Positions 1 through 11,349 of a stretch of 64,000 bases of DNA are shown piece by piece (position 1 is the first letter of the stretch; every line of letters begins with the position of its first letter). A program made the position numbers and the translations under genes. A model generated the notes under the pieces. That model had not been told where the DNA came from. It searched no databases and saw nothing but the letters and a program-made list of their open reading frames with translations. Source of the DNA: Aspidiotus rigidus (Eukaryota > Arthropoda > Insecta > Hemiptera > Diaspididae); assembly GCA_035079385.1 (NCBI GenBank), contig JAVHKY010000029.1:13206001-13270000 (forward strand). The letters run 5' to 3'.

Positions 1-779
1 TCACTATTCATTTGTTACCTTACGTTCATTGGTTGGTCTGAAAATTGCCATTTGAGTACCTCATTTTGTTCTTACAAGCCATTTTTTGCGTTATACCGGA
101 TTATAGTGACAGTTTTGGTTCAATTTTTGCATTTTTTGTAATTTTTCCAAGAATTAAGAAAATAATTTCACTGACGAAAACTTCCTTAGTACTAACTTGA
201 GATGATTTTTTACATCTATTGAATGTTGGTTAAAAAATGGCCAATTTTTTGTACACGTAAGCTATTTGTAGTATTTCAAATAAAATCTTATTCTTGGTTC
301 AAGAATTTCCTATGTAATCAAAAATAGTTACACACATAATTATGGATACAAAACATCCTCCCCCCACCCCTTCAAATAATTAATGAATAAAAAGCTTTTT
401 GTACTCCAGAGATAGGACAGGGGAATCATCAAATATTCGGGGAAGGATGTGGCGGCTTGATCAACAGCGTCACGTTTGAAGAGGTCAACATGCCTCGGGA
501 TCCATTAAAAAATTATTTGCGTGAAAATTGAGTCTAGATAGTTAAGTGCGAGAGGGATGCGTTGCCTGATTGGGTTAGAGTTGTATGAGTCTTAAAGGAA
601 GTGTAGTGAAGAGAGAAAAAGAGTCGGTAAGAAGAAAGAATTTGCCGTTCGGGGGAAATTGGAGGAGGTATGTGAGGCAGGTGAATTGGGTCATAGGTTC
701 GGCTGTAAATATGGGATCTATGTTGGAAATGCGTTGTGAAACTATTTCCCAGTCGACCGAGTATACATAGGGCCAAAGT
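1..779. other. No gene seen; AT-rich flank
   Basis: No recognisable gene. Two short overlapping open frames at about 534-776, one per strand, have no recognisable domain and look accidental. Confidence 0.5.
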
Positions 780-1200
780 GATGGATAGATCAGGTCAAGG
801 TGATTTCGGACCAGCCCCTGGAACGGGCTCTATCTGGAGAGACTGGAAACTAGTGGTGGAGGAAATTGGAAGGAATTAATGGGCAGGAAAGGTGTAAAAC
901 GTAGATGGGAAGAGGCTCAATAACTAAAGGTTTGCCAATGATATTGTCAAGGCCCCCACAAACCTGGGGGGGCCCTGGGCATTGAAGCTTCTAAATCCGG
1001 CCCTGATTATTGTCCTAATCAGTGAGAGCAAGGAAGGGGATACAGGAAATGATACAGGAACTCATCGAGGCATGTAAAAGGGTGGGATTAGAAATCAATA
1101 TAGGTAAGCAAAACAAAATATATGAGCAATACAGAAACAGGCGACATCTATGCAAATGATGAAAAAATAGAAAAAGTAACTAAATACACATATCTTGTCT
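780..1200 (+). mobile_element. RTE-like LINE reverse transcriptase fragment (decayed)
   Basis: Stops break the frames, but the translation still shows the reverse transcriptase core: a DGKRLNN-RFANDIV stretch at about 905-948 (the family has FADDIV, so one catalytic Asp reads Asn), then ISES after a small insertion, EACKRVGLEIN at about 1065-1103, and the DEKIEKVTKYTYL stretch at about 1158-1197 that follows the palm in RTE-type elements. The homology stops near 1200, where Penelope-like sequence begins. Assignment to the RTE clade is from memory of family motifs; the LINE call itself is firm. Confidence 0.75.
949..1007. repeat. Short insertion in the LINE, hAT-end-like
   Basis: About 59 bp separate ...FANDIV from ISES in the LINE frame. 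The insertion is flanked by TATTGTC on both sides (942-948 and 1008-1014). Its right end reads CCGGCCCTG, which resembles the CAGGGCCGG terminus of many hAT non-autonomous elements. The left end lacks that terminus, so it is probably a truncated remnant. Confidence 0.4.
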
Positions 1201-1229
1201 CGATACAACTACTTCCCTTTCTCGAGACA

Positions 1230-3434
1230 AGAAAAAGAAAACTGAAAAATAAATCCGCCTTCCCCAGCTCGGCAGCCTCACTTCAGAAATTACTCAAAAC
1301 TGTCCAGGTTACTCCACCCACAAGAAGTTAAAGAAATGATGTTCGAAAAAGGAGGAGAGGGGAAGAAATGAGAAGACTATGTGGAAAAAGAGTGGAAGCC
1401 CAAACAAAACAGATCAAGAAGAAGCTTGCCGAACTGACCCGGAGGAAAGAAGAAAGAAAGGAAGAGACAGCGAGAGTTGAGCACAAATTTGCTCCCAGAA
1501 CCGAGAACCTATCAAGCGTCACCTTCACAGAAGAAGAAAGAAGAATGCTGGACAAAGGCATTAAGTACGTGCAGCCAGAGAGGCTGAACCAGTGTAGGCT
1601 TGAAAGCATCGCCATTAGCTGCGAACAAGTAATCCAAACCATGGAACACGACGTGATACCAGAAGCCCGGACCAAAATTGGGAAAGTACTGTTGGACATC
1701 AAAGAGGATATGCGCCGAACCTAAGACAGAACGCAAGTAATGCAGAGGAAGGTCACAAATCTACAAAAGAAGATCCGACAGAACAACCTGATTTTGACAA
1801 AGGCGGACAAGGGCAGCCCGGTAGTGGTCATGGAGAAGGAGGACTACACCCAAAAAGTGGAGTCGTACATCGCAGTTAATGGATACCAAGAGCTGGCAAG
1901 TGACTCAACACGGAAATACCAAGATGACCTGAAAGCTGTAATGAAACGGAACAATGTACCCGGCAATGGAAGGACGCTTGAGATGAACCCGGTTGCACCA
2001 AAACTCAAGGGGCTTGTAAAACTCCACAAAGCGAACCGTCCGATGAGACCCCTGGTCAACAGCATTCAATCACCATGCTACTGCAAGATAGCAAAGATCG
2101 TAGCCACATTCCTGAAAGAAAACTATCAATTTGCATCCAGACGAAGTATCAGAACCAACGGATAGCTGATTGAGCAACTGGGCAAGTTGGAAATCAGGAG
2201 TAACGACAAGCTGATGTCCTTTGCTGTGACTAATATGTTTGGTACCAAACCGAAGGAGGAACTTCTCACTCTGCTCAAAAAAGACAGATACCATGGGAAC
2301 CCCGTTGGGTCGAAGTACGCCAACATAGTGGAGGAGATCTTGAGCCAGAACTACTGCCGCTTCAATAACAGGTTCTACAGTCAGGAAAGCGGACTTGCGA
2401 TGGAATCACCGCTGTCACCAATACTGGCGGAGATATTCATGAATGATATGGAAAACTAGATATTGGAGAGCAACAAGTTCGGAAACTCGATCAAACACTG
2501 GGCCAGATATGTAGATGATATCCTAATTGTGTGGTCAGGCACTGATAGACAGGTGGATCTATTCCTTTCAGAAATGAACGCGATGAATGAGAGCATCAAA
2601 TTCACAGTGGAAAAAGGCAATGAGACCATCAACTATTTGGACCTTACACTCACAATGGAGAACAATAGGATAGAACACAAAATCTACAGGAAACCGACGC
2701 ATACTGACACCATCATCCCAAATGACTCCTACCACCACCCCAGGCACAAGTTAGCAGCAATCCAGAACTACTGCTATCGGGCAATTTCTATCCTCAAGAA
2801 CAACAAAGAGAAGAGGAAAGAGATCGAGATAGTAAAGCAGATCGCACAAGCCGATGGCTACCGCAGATGTGTAGTGGAGGGAGTCTTTGGGAAAATAGAA
2901 ACAAAGAAAGGAACCCACGATAGCATAGTGAGAAAGTACTCCGGATCGATACGATACATAGGAAAGTACACAAACAAGGTGATAAAGGCGTTCAATGGCT
3001 ACAATGTGAATGTGGGTATCCAGAATAACCAACCCATGGTGAAGAGAATCAGCAATGACCAGACGGAACAAAAGGACAAGGAAAGCTTGAGCGGAGTGTA
3101 CAAGCTCAGTTGTGAATAGTGCGAGCGGATCTATATCGGTGAGACTGGGAGAAAGTTTGAGATCAGGAGAAAGGAGCACAAAACGTCGAGGGAGAAAGAA
3201 GATGGCAAGTCACTGTTTGGGAAACACTGTAACGAGGAAAACCACAATAGAGAGGGAATATTTGAAGTCATACACGTAGAGAATCGCACAAAGAGAAGAA
3301 AACTCTGGGAACAAATGGAGATTGCAAAAGCCAAGAGGAAGAAAGCCTGCCACTTGAACAATGTAATCACATTTGACAGCGAAAAATTATTCGGCCTGGT
3401 GATTGGACGAGAGAAGAAGAACGGAACCAACCAA
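1230..3434 (+). pseudogene. Penelope-like element ORF, broken by four in-frame stops
   Basis: One reading frame runs from about 1368 to 3434 and encodes a Penelope-type protein: a basic N-terminal region with the FTEEERRMLDKGIKY motif (about 1530), the LTKADKGSPVVVM motif (about 1794), KLHK (about 2020), the reverse transcriptase active site YVDD (2508-2519, intact), FRKP-like and HPRHK motifs near 2690-2750, and a C-terminal GIY-YIG endonuclease (GVYKLSC at about 3096, YIGETGR at about 3133). The frame is interrupted by TAA at 1722-1724 and TAG at 2163-2165, 2457-2459 and 3117-3119. There is no frameshift. It inserted beside or into the RTE LINE on its left. PLE proteins copy RNA using GIY-YIG nicking; this copy is dead. 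Confidence 0.93.
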
Positions 3435-3760
3435 TGAGACGGCAGGAATCCAGGTAGCCAATAGAAACGCAGCATTTAGGACAATAGATTGAACCAATCA
3501 CAAAGCAGTATGTCTTAGCCAATAAGAAAACAATGTCATATTATTGTAAGAATAAGTTTCTAAGAAGTGAACCAATCACAACACAGCATTGTTATAGCCA
3601 ATAAGACCACAGTGTTATACTATAAAATCTCATGGTTAAGGCCTTGTTCTCCAGTTGCGACACAACTAATGATGGGATGCCACCCGAAAGTACTCTTGTA
3701 CGAGTATAAGCAACTAATAAAGTAGATTTGTACAATTGAAAAACCCTTTTTCCGTGTAGG
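3435..3760 (+). mobile_element. 3' tail of the first Penelope-like element
   Basis: Non-coding tail downstream of the GIY-YIG domain. It contains two imperfect copies of an ACCAATCACA-GCCAATAAGA-type segment (about 3492-3530 and 3570-3605). A minus-strand relative at 14.05-14.67 kb shares part of it. A decayed hammerhead-like motif lies near its end. Confidence 0.7.
3653..3715 (+). ncRNA. Eroded hammerhead-ribozyme-like motif in PLE tail
   Basis: The order of elements fits a type I hammerhead. The outer stem I strands are AGTTGC (3653-3658) and GCAACT (3710-3715). The core is CTAATGA (3666-3672; canonical CTGATGA with one change), followed by stem II GGG/CCC (3674-3676 and 3683-3685) and GAAA (3686-3689). 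A possible stem III pairs 3690-3695 with 3702-3707. The cleavage-site triplet is not canonical, so activity is unlikely. Hammerheads in PLE tails are established in the literature. Confidence 0.45.
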
Positions 3761-5459
3761 AGCTATGGCACCCCATTGAACAGGGGATGTTTTTTGAGAA
3801 ATGAGGCAATCGGAGGTATATTAGGTTTAAAATAGTGGTCACAGTTCCGCGGGTCATTTTTTACATTACGACGGGAAGAAATCGATTATCCAATATATTG
3901 CGAAGACACTAGCTGTACTCGTGATGACGTCAAGACCACTTATATACAGACGCCGTGAGACGCGAACAAAGTGAGTTGAAAAATGTTCTACTCCATACAT
4001 CTCTTTCAAGACACCGTTTTGAATGAGTGGATAGGAAGAGTATTGCTCGAAACCTGTCATGGAGGAAGGACTGGAGGAGTTTGGGTAAGTTGCCTCGAAG
4101 GCCGATATACTTGGAGGAGATGTAGTGACGTCAATTTGTAGGTTCAAGTCAGATATATATGTTCGTATAAATTATAAAAAATTCCATTTTTCATCCTAAT
4201 TCTGTTGTACAACCATATAAGCTACACGTATTTTCTTAAAAAGTAGTTGAAAATACTTCATGTCGAATTGGGGAAGGGCGGTAAACAATTGAAAACCCTC
4301 GCGCCAAAAGGGCGTGCGTCCCATAAGAAATACATCAAGCGGACGCTCTTTGGACAGAAAGGTCGCCAATTATTTAAGAAGTGGTGGAACTGTTAGTGAG
4401 ATTATCAATTTAGCATATCCTTAATATAATCAAGTTGTAAACTATAGAAAATATACACCCACAGCCCATCCCCGTACATATTATTCGAAAGTTTATATCG
4501 CTTCTCGCATAATAGACTAATGGTTTCGCGATAAAAGGGAATACATAATTAGCGAAATGAAATGTACGAATAATATTTCTGATTATTATGTATTCGAAAA
4601 CGAAAATAATACTTCGTTACCTAGCTCGGCGAAGTTTCACTTGATGACATCCGTTCACGGTTATTTGTAAAATGGGTAACCCTTTATTTTAAATGTTTGA
4701 CGCCCGATTCTATTATTGAAAATTGTACGCAAAACTTTCGCAGAAACTCGGATAGCCTATATAGATGCGGTAAATACCATTTTGTCTTCATTTAACAAAG
4801 GCCCGAAGCCGCTTTCCAATGAATTGTCCGTCTCTCGATAAATTCGACTCAGCGGATATATAGTAATATGTCCTGTCAGATGATTTAAACTAGGTTGAAC
4901 AGACTTTCACGTGTATATATATAAGGTACCTGCGCGGCGACGTTTTAAACTCCACTTCATCGACAAAATTTCCTAATGAATCCTTTGAGGGTGCGTTGAT
5001 ATTAGGCCGCGAAAAGTTTTCTCAACTCTTGCGAACGCTTTTGGTGCGGGCACGTAAACAATGAACAATAAAAGACCATGAGCGATACTACTGCCGGGTG
5101 TTCTACAGAAATTGGTTTCGACAAATTACGCGCACGACGTCAAAATAATTAACGGAATTGTGTGGGAAAAGTAGACCGACCTGTGTGTAGTAGAAGAACA
5201 AAAAGAATTAGATGTAGTGCGGATAAACGAAGAAACGTTGTTTGTTCTTTTGTACGCGGAAAGAAAAAGTTTGACCGGAATGGTAAAAAATACTTGATTT
5301 CAAAAAAGTTCTAGCTGTGCGAGTCACGTTGTTTTTAATTTTTAATCGACACAAAAACTTCTAACGTAAGAACCCTTTTAGTAAGAATCCGCAACTTGAT
5401 CTCCTCCTCTCTCTTGGTTTAGAACAGAGTCTCCCAAGGCGAAGTTTTTAATGTTTTAA
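3761..5459. other. Apparently unique sequence, no recognised gene
   Basis: No repeat or recognisable gene. A 93-codon minus-strand open frame at 3866-4147 is rich in Ser, Pro and Tyr and begins with a plausible ATG, but no domain or splice context supports it. A TATATATAAGG-like stretch near 4914-4926 is noted only as sequence. Confidence 0.4.
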
Positions 5460-5464
5460 TTTTC

Positions 5465-6149
5465 TTAATCGCTATCAATGATATCACCACTCATGTCATC
5501 CCTCCCCTCCCCCTGCGTCGTTATGCTGACGATTATAACATCTCTACTATTTGCGCGGTTGACGTCCAAAGAGCCAAACGACCCCTCAAGGAAATCCTCA
5601 ACTGAATCACTATGAACCCCTCCCCTCTCGGTTGATTTGACGAAAAGGCTCTTAACTGTATTGTAATTATAGAAGGCTGGCCGAAAACCGAAGGGGCGGA
5701 GGATACAGCCCAACTACGATGAAAACTTGCCCAGAAACGGGAGCCTAATCCACCGTTTCCTACCATCGTGAGGCAAATCGCGAGGGAGGGAGGTCGTAGA
5801 GTCAAGCCATTTCCTTGTGAGCCTCCTACGACCCATAAGGTCAACATTGACCCTGACCTGATTTACTACAGCCAGGTGCTTTATAGTCATTAATTCTTTC
5901 TGGAAAGCGGCTTGACTCAAGGGGATATGAATCAAGCGATGTATCAGGCTATTGAAAGTAGCAACTTTGTGGGCAACAGGTACGAATGACGGGCCGTGAG
6001 GTATTTTTTATGTAAATACCAAATTGATGGACGCTGTCAGTGACGGAGATAGACATGTCCAAAAAGTTTATAACGGAGCCACCAACTTCCAGTGTAAATT
6101 TTATGCAAGAAACTCGCCCAGCAGTTCTGTTGGACAGGTGCACGCACAC
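5465..6149 (-). pseudogene. Penelope-like element fragment (RT C-terminal part)
   Basis: On the minus strand the translation gives KFTLEVGGSVINFLDMSI (about 6090-6040), then SQAAFQKELMTIKHLA (about 5925-5880) and KRWIRLPFLGKFSS, then RPFGFRPAFYN and TVKSLF. These match, in order, the end of the reverse transcriptase and the linker of the PLE copy at 22.3 kb. Frameshifts separate the blocks and the GIY-YIG domain is missing. Its right end lies next to the large inverted repeat that begins at 6227. Confidence 0.85.
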
Positions 6150-6879
6150 AAAACGTTGTCAACGTACCTGTGCCAATAGTGTATATGACTCACAAACACC
6201 CGGCCTGAAGAGAACAGTTCGCCCTCAAAGGCTCTAGCCGGGTAAGGGGAGGAAAATGGCCTTGGTCGGAAAATGTTTCAAATGTCGTTCAAAATATTGT
6301 CTCCAATGAGAACACTCGAAATCCAAAACATTGGACCCATCCGCTCACCCACATGGGCTGTAGAGTGATTTTTAGGCCTAATACGAAATGGCTATATCTC
6401 AGCCAATAATGATCGCATAGCGATGAAACTTGGGAACATTTTAGTATATGTGAACGTTCATCCTAGGTATTTTTTTCAAAAAAAACCATTCATATTTTCC
6501 CTAGTTTCTAGCTATAACAAAACTTCAAACTCGAATGAAAAAAAAAAATCGGGGGGGAGGCATCTGGGGAAAATCATTCATTTGAAGCGCCATACCCTCT
6601 ACTACAACATACATGAGTACCATAGTCCTCGGTGAGGTGCAACATTCCCAAAAGAATCAATATTTAATGAATTTCTGTGATTTTTCCATGAATGGCGGGG
6701 TGAACTATGACTGCTACCGCAACAGTCCGCGAGAAATCAATGGTCAATGTTCGAGGTGAAAAATACGCACTCCTCAATGAGGTGACATGGGAATGTTGAT
6801 AGACCAAAAATATATTTTTAGTATTTCGTTTATCGATTTGGTCAATTCTTATGTAAACACGTCCACCGCTGAGGTGGAG

Positions 6880-8010
6880 TACGTTAGATTGAGTAAAATA
6901 GTTGAAAAATTCTCCAGCGGCTGGAACCTTCTAGAAATGACAAATAATCGAGAAAATTCACTTTTTCACCCAGGAGGACCGTGAATATTTGTATTTTGTT
7001 CATCAATTAGGTCGATTCACATGTAAACACATCCGCCGTGTTTGAACAAAATGATCAAAAAATTCTCCAGTCGCTGGAACGTTCTGGAAGTGACAAATAA
7101 TCGATCAAATCCTCTTTTTCACCCTGGAGGACCGTGAGTTTTGGTATTTCATTCATCAATTCGTTCAATTCCTAAGTAAACATGTACGCCAAGTTTGAAA
7201 AAAATAGTCAAAAAATTCTCCAGCCGCTGTAATGGTCTGGAAAGGACAAATAATTGAGAAAATCCAATTTTTTACCCTGGAGGACCGTGAGTTTTGGTAT
7301 TGCGTTCATCAATTAGGTCAATTCTTGTATAAACACATCCGCCGAATCCGAAAAAAATAGTCAAAAAATTCTCCAACCGCTAGAACCTTCTGGAAAGGAC
7401 AAGTAATCGAGAACATCTAATTTTTTACCCTGGAGGACCGCGATTTTTGGTATTTTGTTCATCAATTAGGTAAATTCTTAAATAAACATGTACGCCAAGT
7501 TTGAAAAAAATTATCAAAAAATTCTCCAGCCGCTGTAAAGGTCTGGAAATGACAATAAGTCGGAGAAATCAACTTTTTCATCCTGGAGAATCGTGAGTTT
7601 TGGTATTTCATTCCACAATTCGTTCAATTCTTAAGTAAACATGTCCGCTGAGTTTGAAAAAAATAGTCAAAAAATTCTCCAGTTTCTGGGATGCCCTGGA
7701 AATAGTAAAAACTCCAGGTAATCCACTTTTCCAACATGGAAAACCGTGATTTTTCATATTCTGTTTATCAACAAGGTCAATTCTTATGTAAATACATCCG
7801 CCGAGTTAGTCAATAAATTCTCCAGTTGCCGCAACGGTCTAGAAATACCAAGTTCAGAAAATCCACTTTTTCAACATGTAGAGCCCTGATTTTTGATATG
7901 TTCTTCATCAAGTAGGTCAAATCTTATGTTAATAAGTCTTACAAGTTGGAAAAAAATAGTCAATAAATTCTCCAGTCGCTAGGACGCTCTGGAAATAGTA
8001 AAAAACCGAT
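6880..8010. repeat. Tandem array of ~153 bp units, left arm
   Basis: About seven units, marked by recurring CTCCAG(C/T)CGCTG-GAACG and GGAGGACCGTGAGTTTTGG. Successive marks near 6974, 7127, 7281, 7434, 7585, 7738 and 7878 give periods of about 153, 154, 153, 151, 153 and 140 bp. Confidence 0.85.
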
Positions 8011-8334
8011 ACACACCCACCCCTAAGATTCATTTCCTTTACTTTAAAGTGTTGAATGTTTATTTTTGTTCCCCTGAAGTCGTAGAGGTACAAACTGTGT
8101 TACTGGGAGCCGTGCACTTCCATGAAGTGCAGGAATCTCCTCTCGAGTTGAGGTGACAATGCTTCAAATATTGGAATTCATGAACATGACAATACAAAGG
8201 AGATGATTGTCTTCTTGTGTCTCGGAAAAGGATTCCTCCACATCATGCGAGTGCACGGCTATCAGTAACACAATTTGTACCGCTGCGACTCGAGGGGGGA
8301 AAAGTAACACATGAATCATTGTGGCGGGTGTGTA

Positions 8335-9470
8335 TCTTTGATTTTTTAATATTTTCAGAGCGTCCCAACGACTGGAGAATTTTTTTCAATTTTTTTAAAA
8401 CTCGGCGTAAGTGTTCTTAGAAGAATCGACCATACCAATGAGCGTCTGGAGAATTTATTGAATATTTTTTTCGAAATAGGGATGTATTTACTCAAAAATT
8501 GACATTGATAAATAGAATATAAAAATCACGATTCTCCAAGTTCAAATAGCAGATATTTTCAATTTTTCATTTTCAGACTATTCCAGCGACTGAAGAATTT
8601 CTGAACTATTTTTTTCAAACTCGGCGGAGGTATTAACATAAGATTTGACCTTTTTGATGAACAACATACCAAAAATCAGGGCTCTCCATGTTGAAAAAGT
8701 TGTTTTCTGGATTTGGTACTATTTCTAGATCGTTCCAGCGACTGGAGAATTTATTGACTATTTTTTTCCAACTCGGCGGATGTATTTACATAAGAATTGA
8801 CCTTGTTGATAAACAGAATATGAAAAATCACGGTTTTCCATGTTGGAAGAGTGGATTACCTGAGTTTTTACTATTTCCAGGGCATCCCAGAAACGGGAGA
8901 ATTTTTTGACTATTTTTTTCAAACTCAGCGGACATGTTTACTTAAGAATTGAACGAATTGTGGAATGAAATACCAAAACTCACGATTCTCCAGGATGAAA
9001 ATGTTGATTTCCCCGACATATTGTCATTTCCAGACCTTTACAGCGGCTGGAGAATTTTTCGACTATTTTTTTTCAAACTTGGCGTACATGTTCACTTGGG
9101 AATTGAACGAATTGATGAATGAAATACCAAAACTCAAGGTCCTCCAGAGTGAAAAAGTGGATTTTCTCTAATTTTTGTCATTTCCAGAACGTTCCAGCGA
9201 CTGGAGAGTTTTTTGACCATTTTTTCCAAGCTCGGCGAACATGTTTACGTGAGAACTGACCTATTTGATGAATGAAATACCAAAACTCACGGTCCTCCAG
9301 GGTGAAAAAGTGGATTTTCTCACTTCTCTTCTATTTTCAGACTGTTCCAGCGACTGGAGAATTTTTCAACTATTTTTCTCAATCTAACGTACTTCACCTA
9401 ATCGATGGACGTGTTTACATAAGAATTGACCAAATCGATAAACGAAATACTAAAAATATATTTTTGGTCT
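8335..9470. repeat. Tandem array of ~153 bp units, right arm
   Basis: This is the reverse-complement counterpart of the left-arm array, with matching unit order. The recurring marks are CCAGCGACTGGAGAATTT and CAAAACTCACGGTCCTCCAG. Confidence 0.85.
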
Positions 9471-10042
9471 ATCAACATTCCCATTTCACCTCATGGAGGA
9501 GTGCGTATTTTTCACCTCGAACATTGACCATTGATTTCTCGCGGTCTATTGCGGTAGCAGTCATAGTTCACCCCGCTATTCATGGAAAAATCACAGAAAC
9601 TCATCAAATATTGATTTTTTTGGGAATGTTGCACCTCACCGAGGACTATGGTACTCATGTATGTTGTAGTAGAGGGTATGGCGCTTCAAATGAATGATTT
9701 TCCCCAGATGCCTCCCCCCCGATTTTTTTTTTATTCGAGTTTGAAGTTTTGTTATAGCTAGAAACTAGGGAAAATATGAATGTTTTTTTTTGAAAAATAT
9801 ACCATGGATGAACGTTCACATATACTAAAATGTCCTCAAGTTTCATTGCTGTGCGATCATTATTGGCTGAAATATAGCCATTTGGATTTAGGCCTAAAAA
9901 TCACTCTGCAGCCCATGTGGGTGAGCGGATGGGTCCAATGTTTTGGATTTTGAGTTTTGTCATTAGGGGCAATATTTTGACGGACATTTGAAACATCCTT
10001 CGACCAAGGCCATTTTCTTCCCCTTACCCGGCTAGAGCCTTT

Positions 10043-11349
10043 AGACATAAAAACATCTGAATTCTCGGAAATCTTATTCGTCCTAACTTTAGAATATACG
10101 CTTCTTTCATCAAATGAGATTCTGTTTCATTGAGAGACGATCTATCATATCTCTTGTCAGGTGTTGGGGTATCCGGTTTCTCCATAAAAACAGCTAGACG
10201 TAGGTTGGATCAGGTGCGATGGCGATCATAAGGTGGTGACAATCATAGACGAAAATTATACACACGGGTTCCGCGAAAGAATGTACAGAATGCTGAGATA
10301 GAAAAATGAAATGAAAACAAAAAACCTAAGGAGATAAAGAATGTGTGGAACGACGAGCGCGTTACAAAACTTTAATAAAGTGTATCGGTCTGTAATATGA
10401 AATTCGGAACACGTTTACGTGGCATCGCCTCCTTTTTCTTCTTCTGCGACTCCGGTCTTACGTGCGCTTTTTCAACATTTTTCACGTGCTTCGGTTTTCC
10501 TGTTCCTTGCCGCGCGTTCTAAAACCGTACCCACTCCTCCTTCTGTACTTCTTCCAGTCAGTTTGAATGGTGCAACCCTCGTTTAAGGAGCTCTGTATAA
10601 TATCTCGGGCAGTTGTCGTTCCCCGTGGATAGCGGGTCATTCTATACATATGTGATACGTTCGTCATTCTGTGCGAACAAATAAGGCTATATCTATGAAA
10701 GTCTTTTACTTTTGCTCCGCCGTTGCTGACGCTCATCAAGTTCCTATTTGTATTTCCGTAATTGGATCCCTTTTATTTTCATTCTACCTCCGTGGAGGTC
10801 AGCTCGGAAATTCTCTTCTATTCTCACTTTTATTCGTACGACTCACATATTGTTTCCCGAGTATTTTCGCGTATGCCGGCCGTTTTTAATTTTTGGAAAT
10901 TCATTTTAGAATTTGAATTGAAGTGCGATTGAAGCGAAGAAAAAAAAAAAACACTCACGCAGTCGCGTGAGTAGTACACGACTTTTCTTCCCACAATGCA
11001 AGAAACATTGAGAGAGTCACTCCCTCTCTAAAAATTAAATACCAATGACCTGTCAATCATGTCAAACATTTGTAGAATAAACAATAAAACTCAGTTTATA
11101 AATTCTATCACTACGATGTCACATCAACAGATAACAGAGTAAAGATACCTATAATCCAATAAGGAAACCTGAATTTTGTTATACTTTAGGCTAAGAGTCA
11201 TCTAAAACCTACAAAACGTCTCCAGAAAAACCACTCCCCCTCCCCCTGTCCAAACTGCTACGAGGCTATAACAGTTGTTTCTAATAAAAAAGAGCTCTAC
11301 AATCATTTTTTCCCATACCTTATTCTTAGCATATTATTAGTCTAGTATA
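10043..11349. other. No gene seen
   Basis: Intergenic or intronic DNA. Open frames at 10482-10889 are short and unsupported. A segment at about 11163-11275 (AAGGAAACCTGAA...CTCCCCCT...TGCTACG) recurs in diverged form at about 12978-13075. Confidence 0.4.

Larger units (their letters stand above)
6227..10042. repeat. 3.8 kb long inverted repeat (fold-back element)
   Basis: The left arm (6227-8019) and right arm (about 8326-10042) are reverse complements. Both outer ends read AAAGGCTCTAGCCGGGTAAG. The arms keep high similarity throughout, including a block of about 420 bp at the ends (6240-6660 against 9640-10030), a middle block (6690-6880 against 9390-9600), and internal tandem arrays. The centre (about 8020-8325) is unique. 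No protein-coding frame is convincing, and no clear target duplication flanks the ends (left ...GCCCTC, right AGACAT...). Transcription through it would give a near-complete hairpin RNA. Confidence 0.9.

Noticed and set aside
1722..3119. Stop-codon readthrough or a changed genetic code for the three TAG codons
   Set aside because: sif and other elements in the window use standard coding, and a TAA also interrupts this frame; ordinary decay is simpler.
4900..4935. TATATATAAGG as a promoter TATA box
   Set aside because: AT-rich DNA gives many such matches and no transcription unit follows.
6423..6635. Short frames in both arms of the long inverted repeat (also 9655-9846)
   Set aside because: The two are mirror copies from the inverted repeat and have different ends and stops; no domain.
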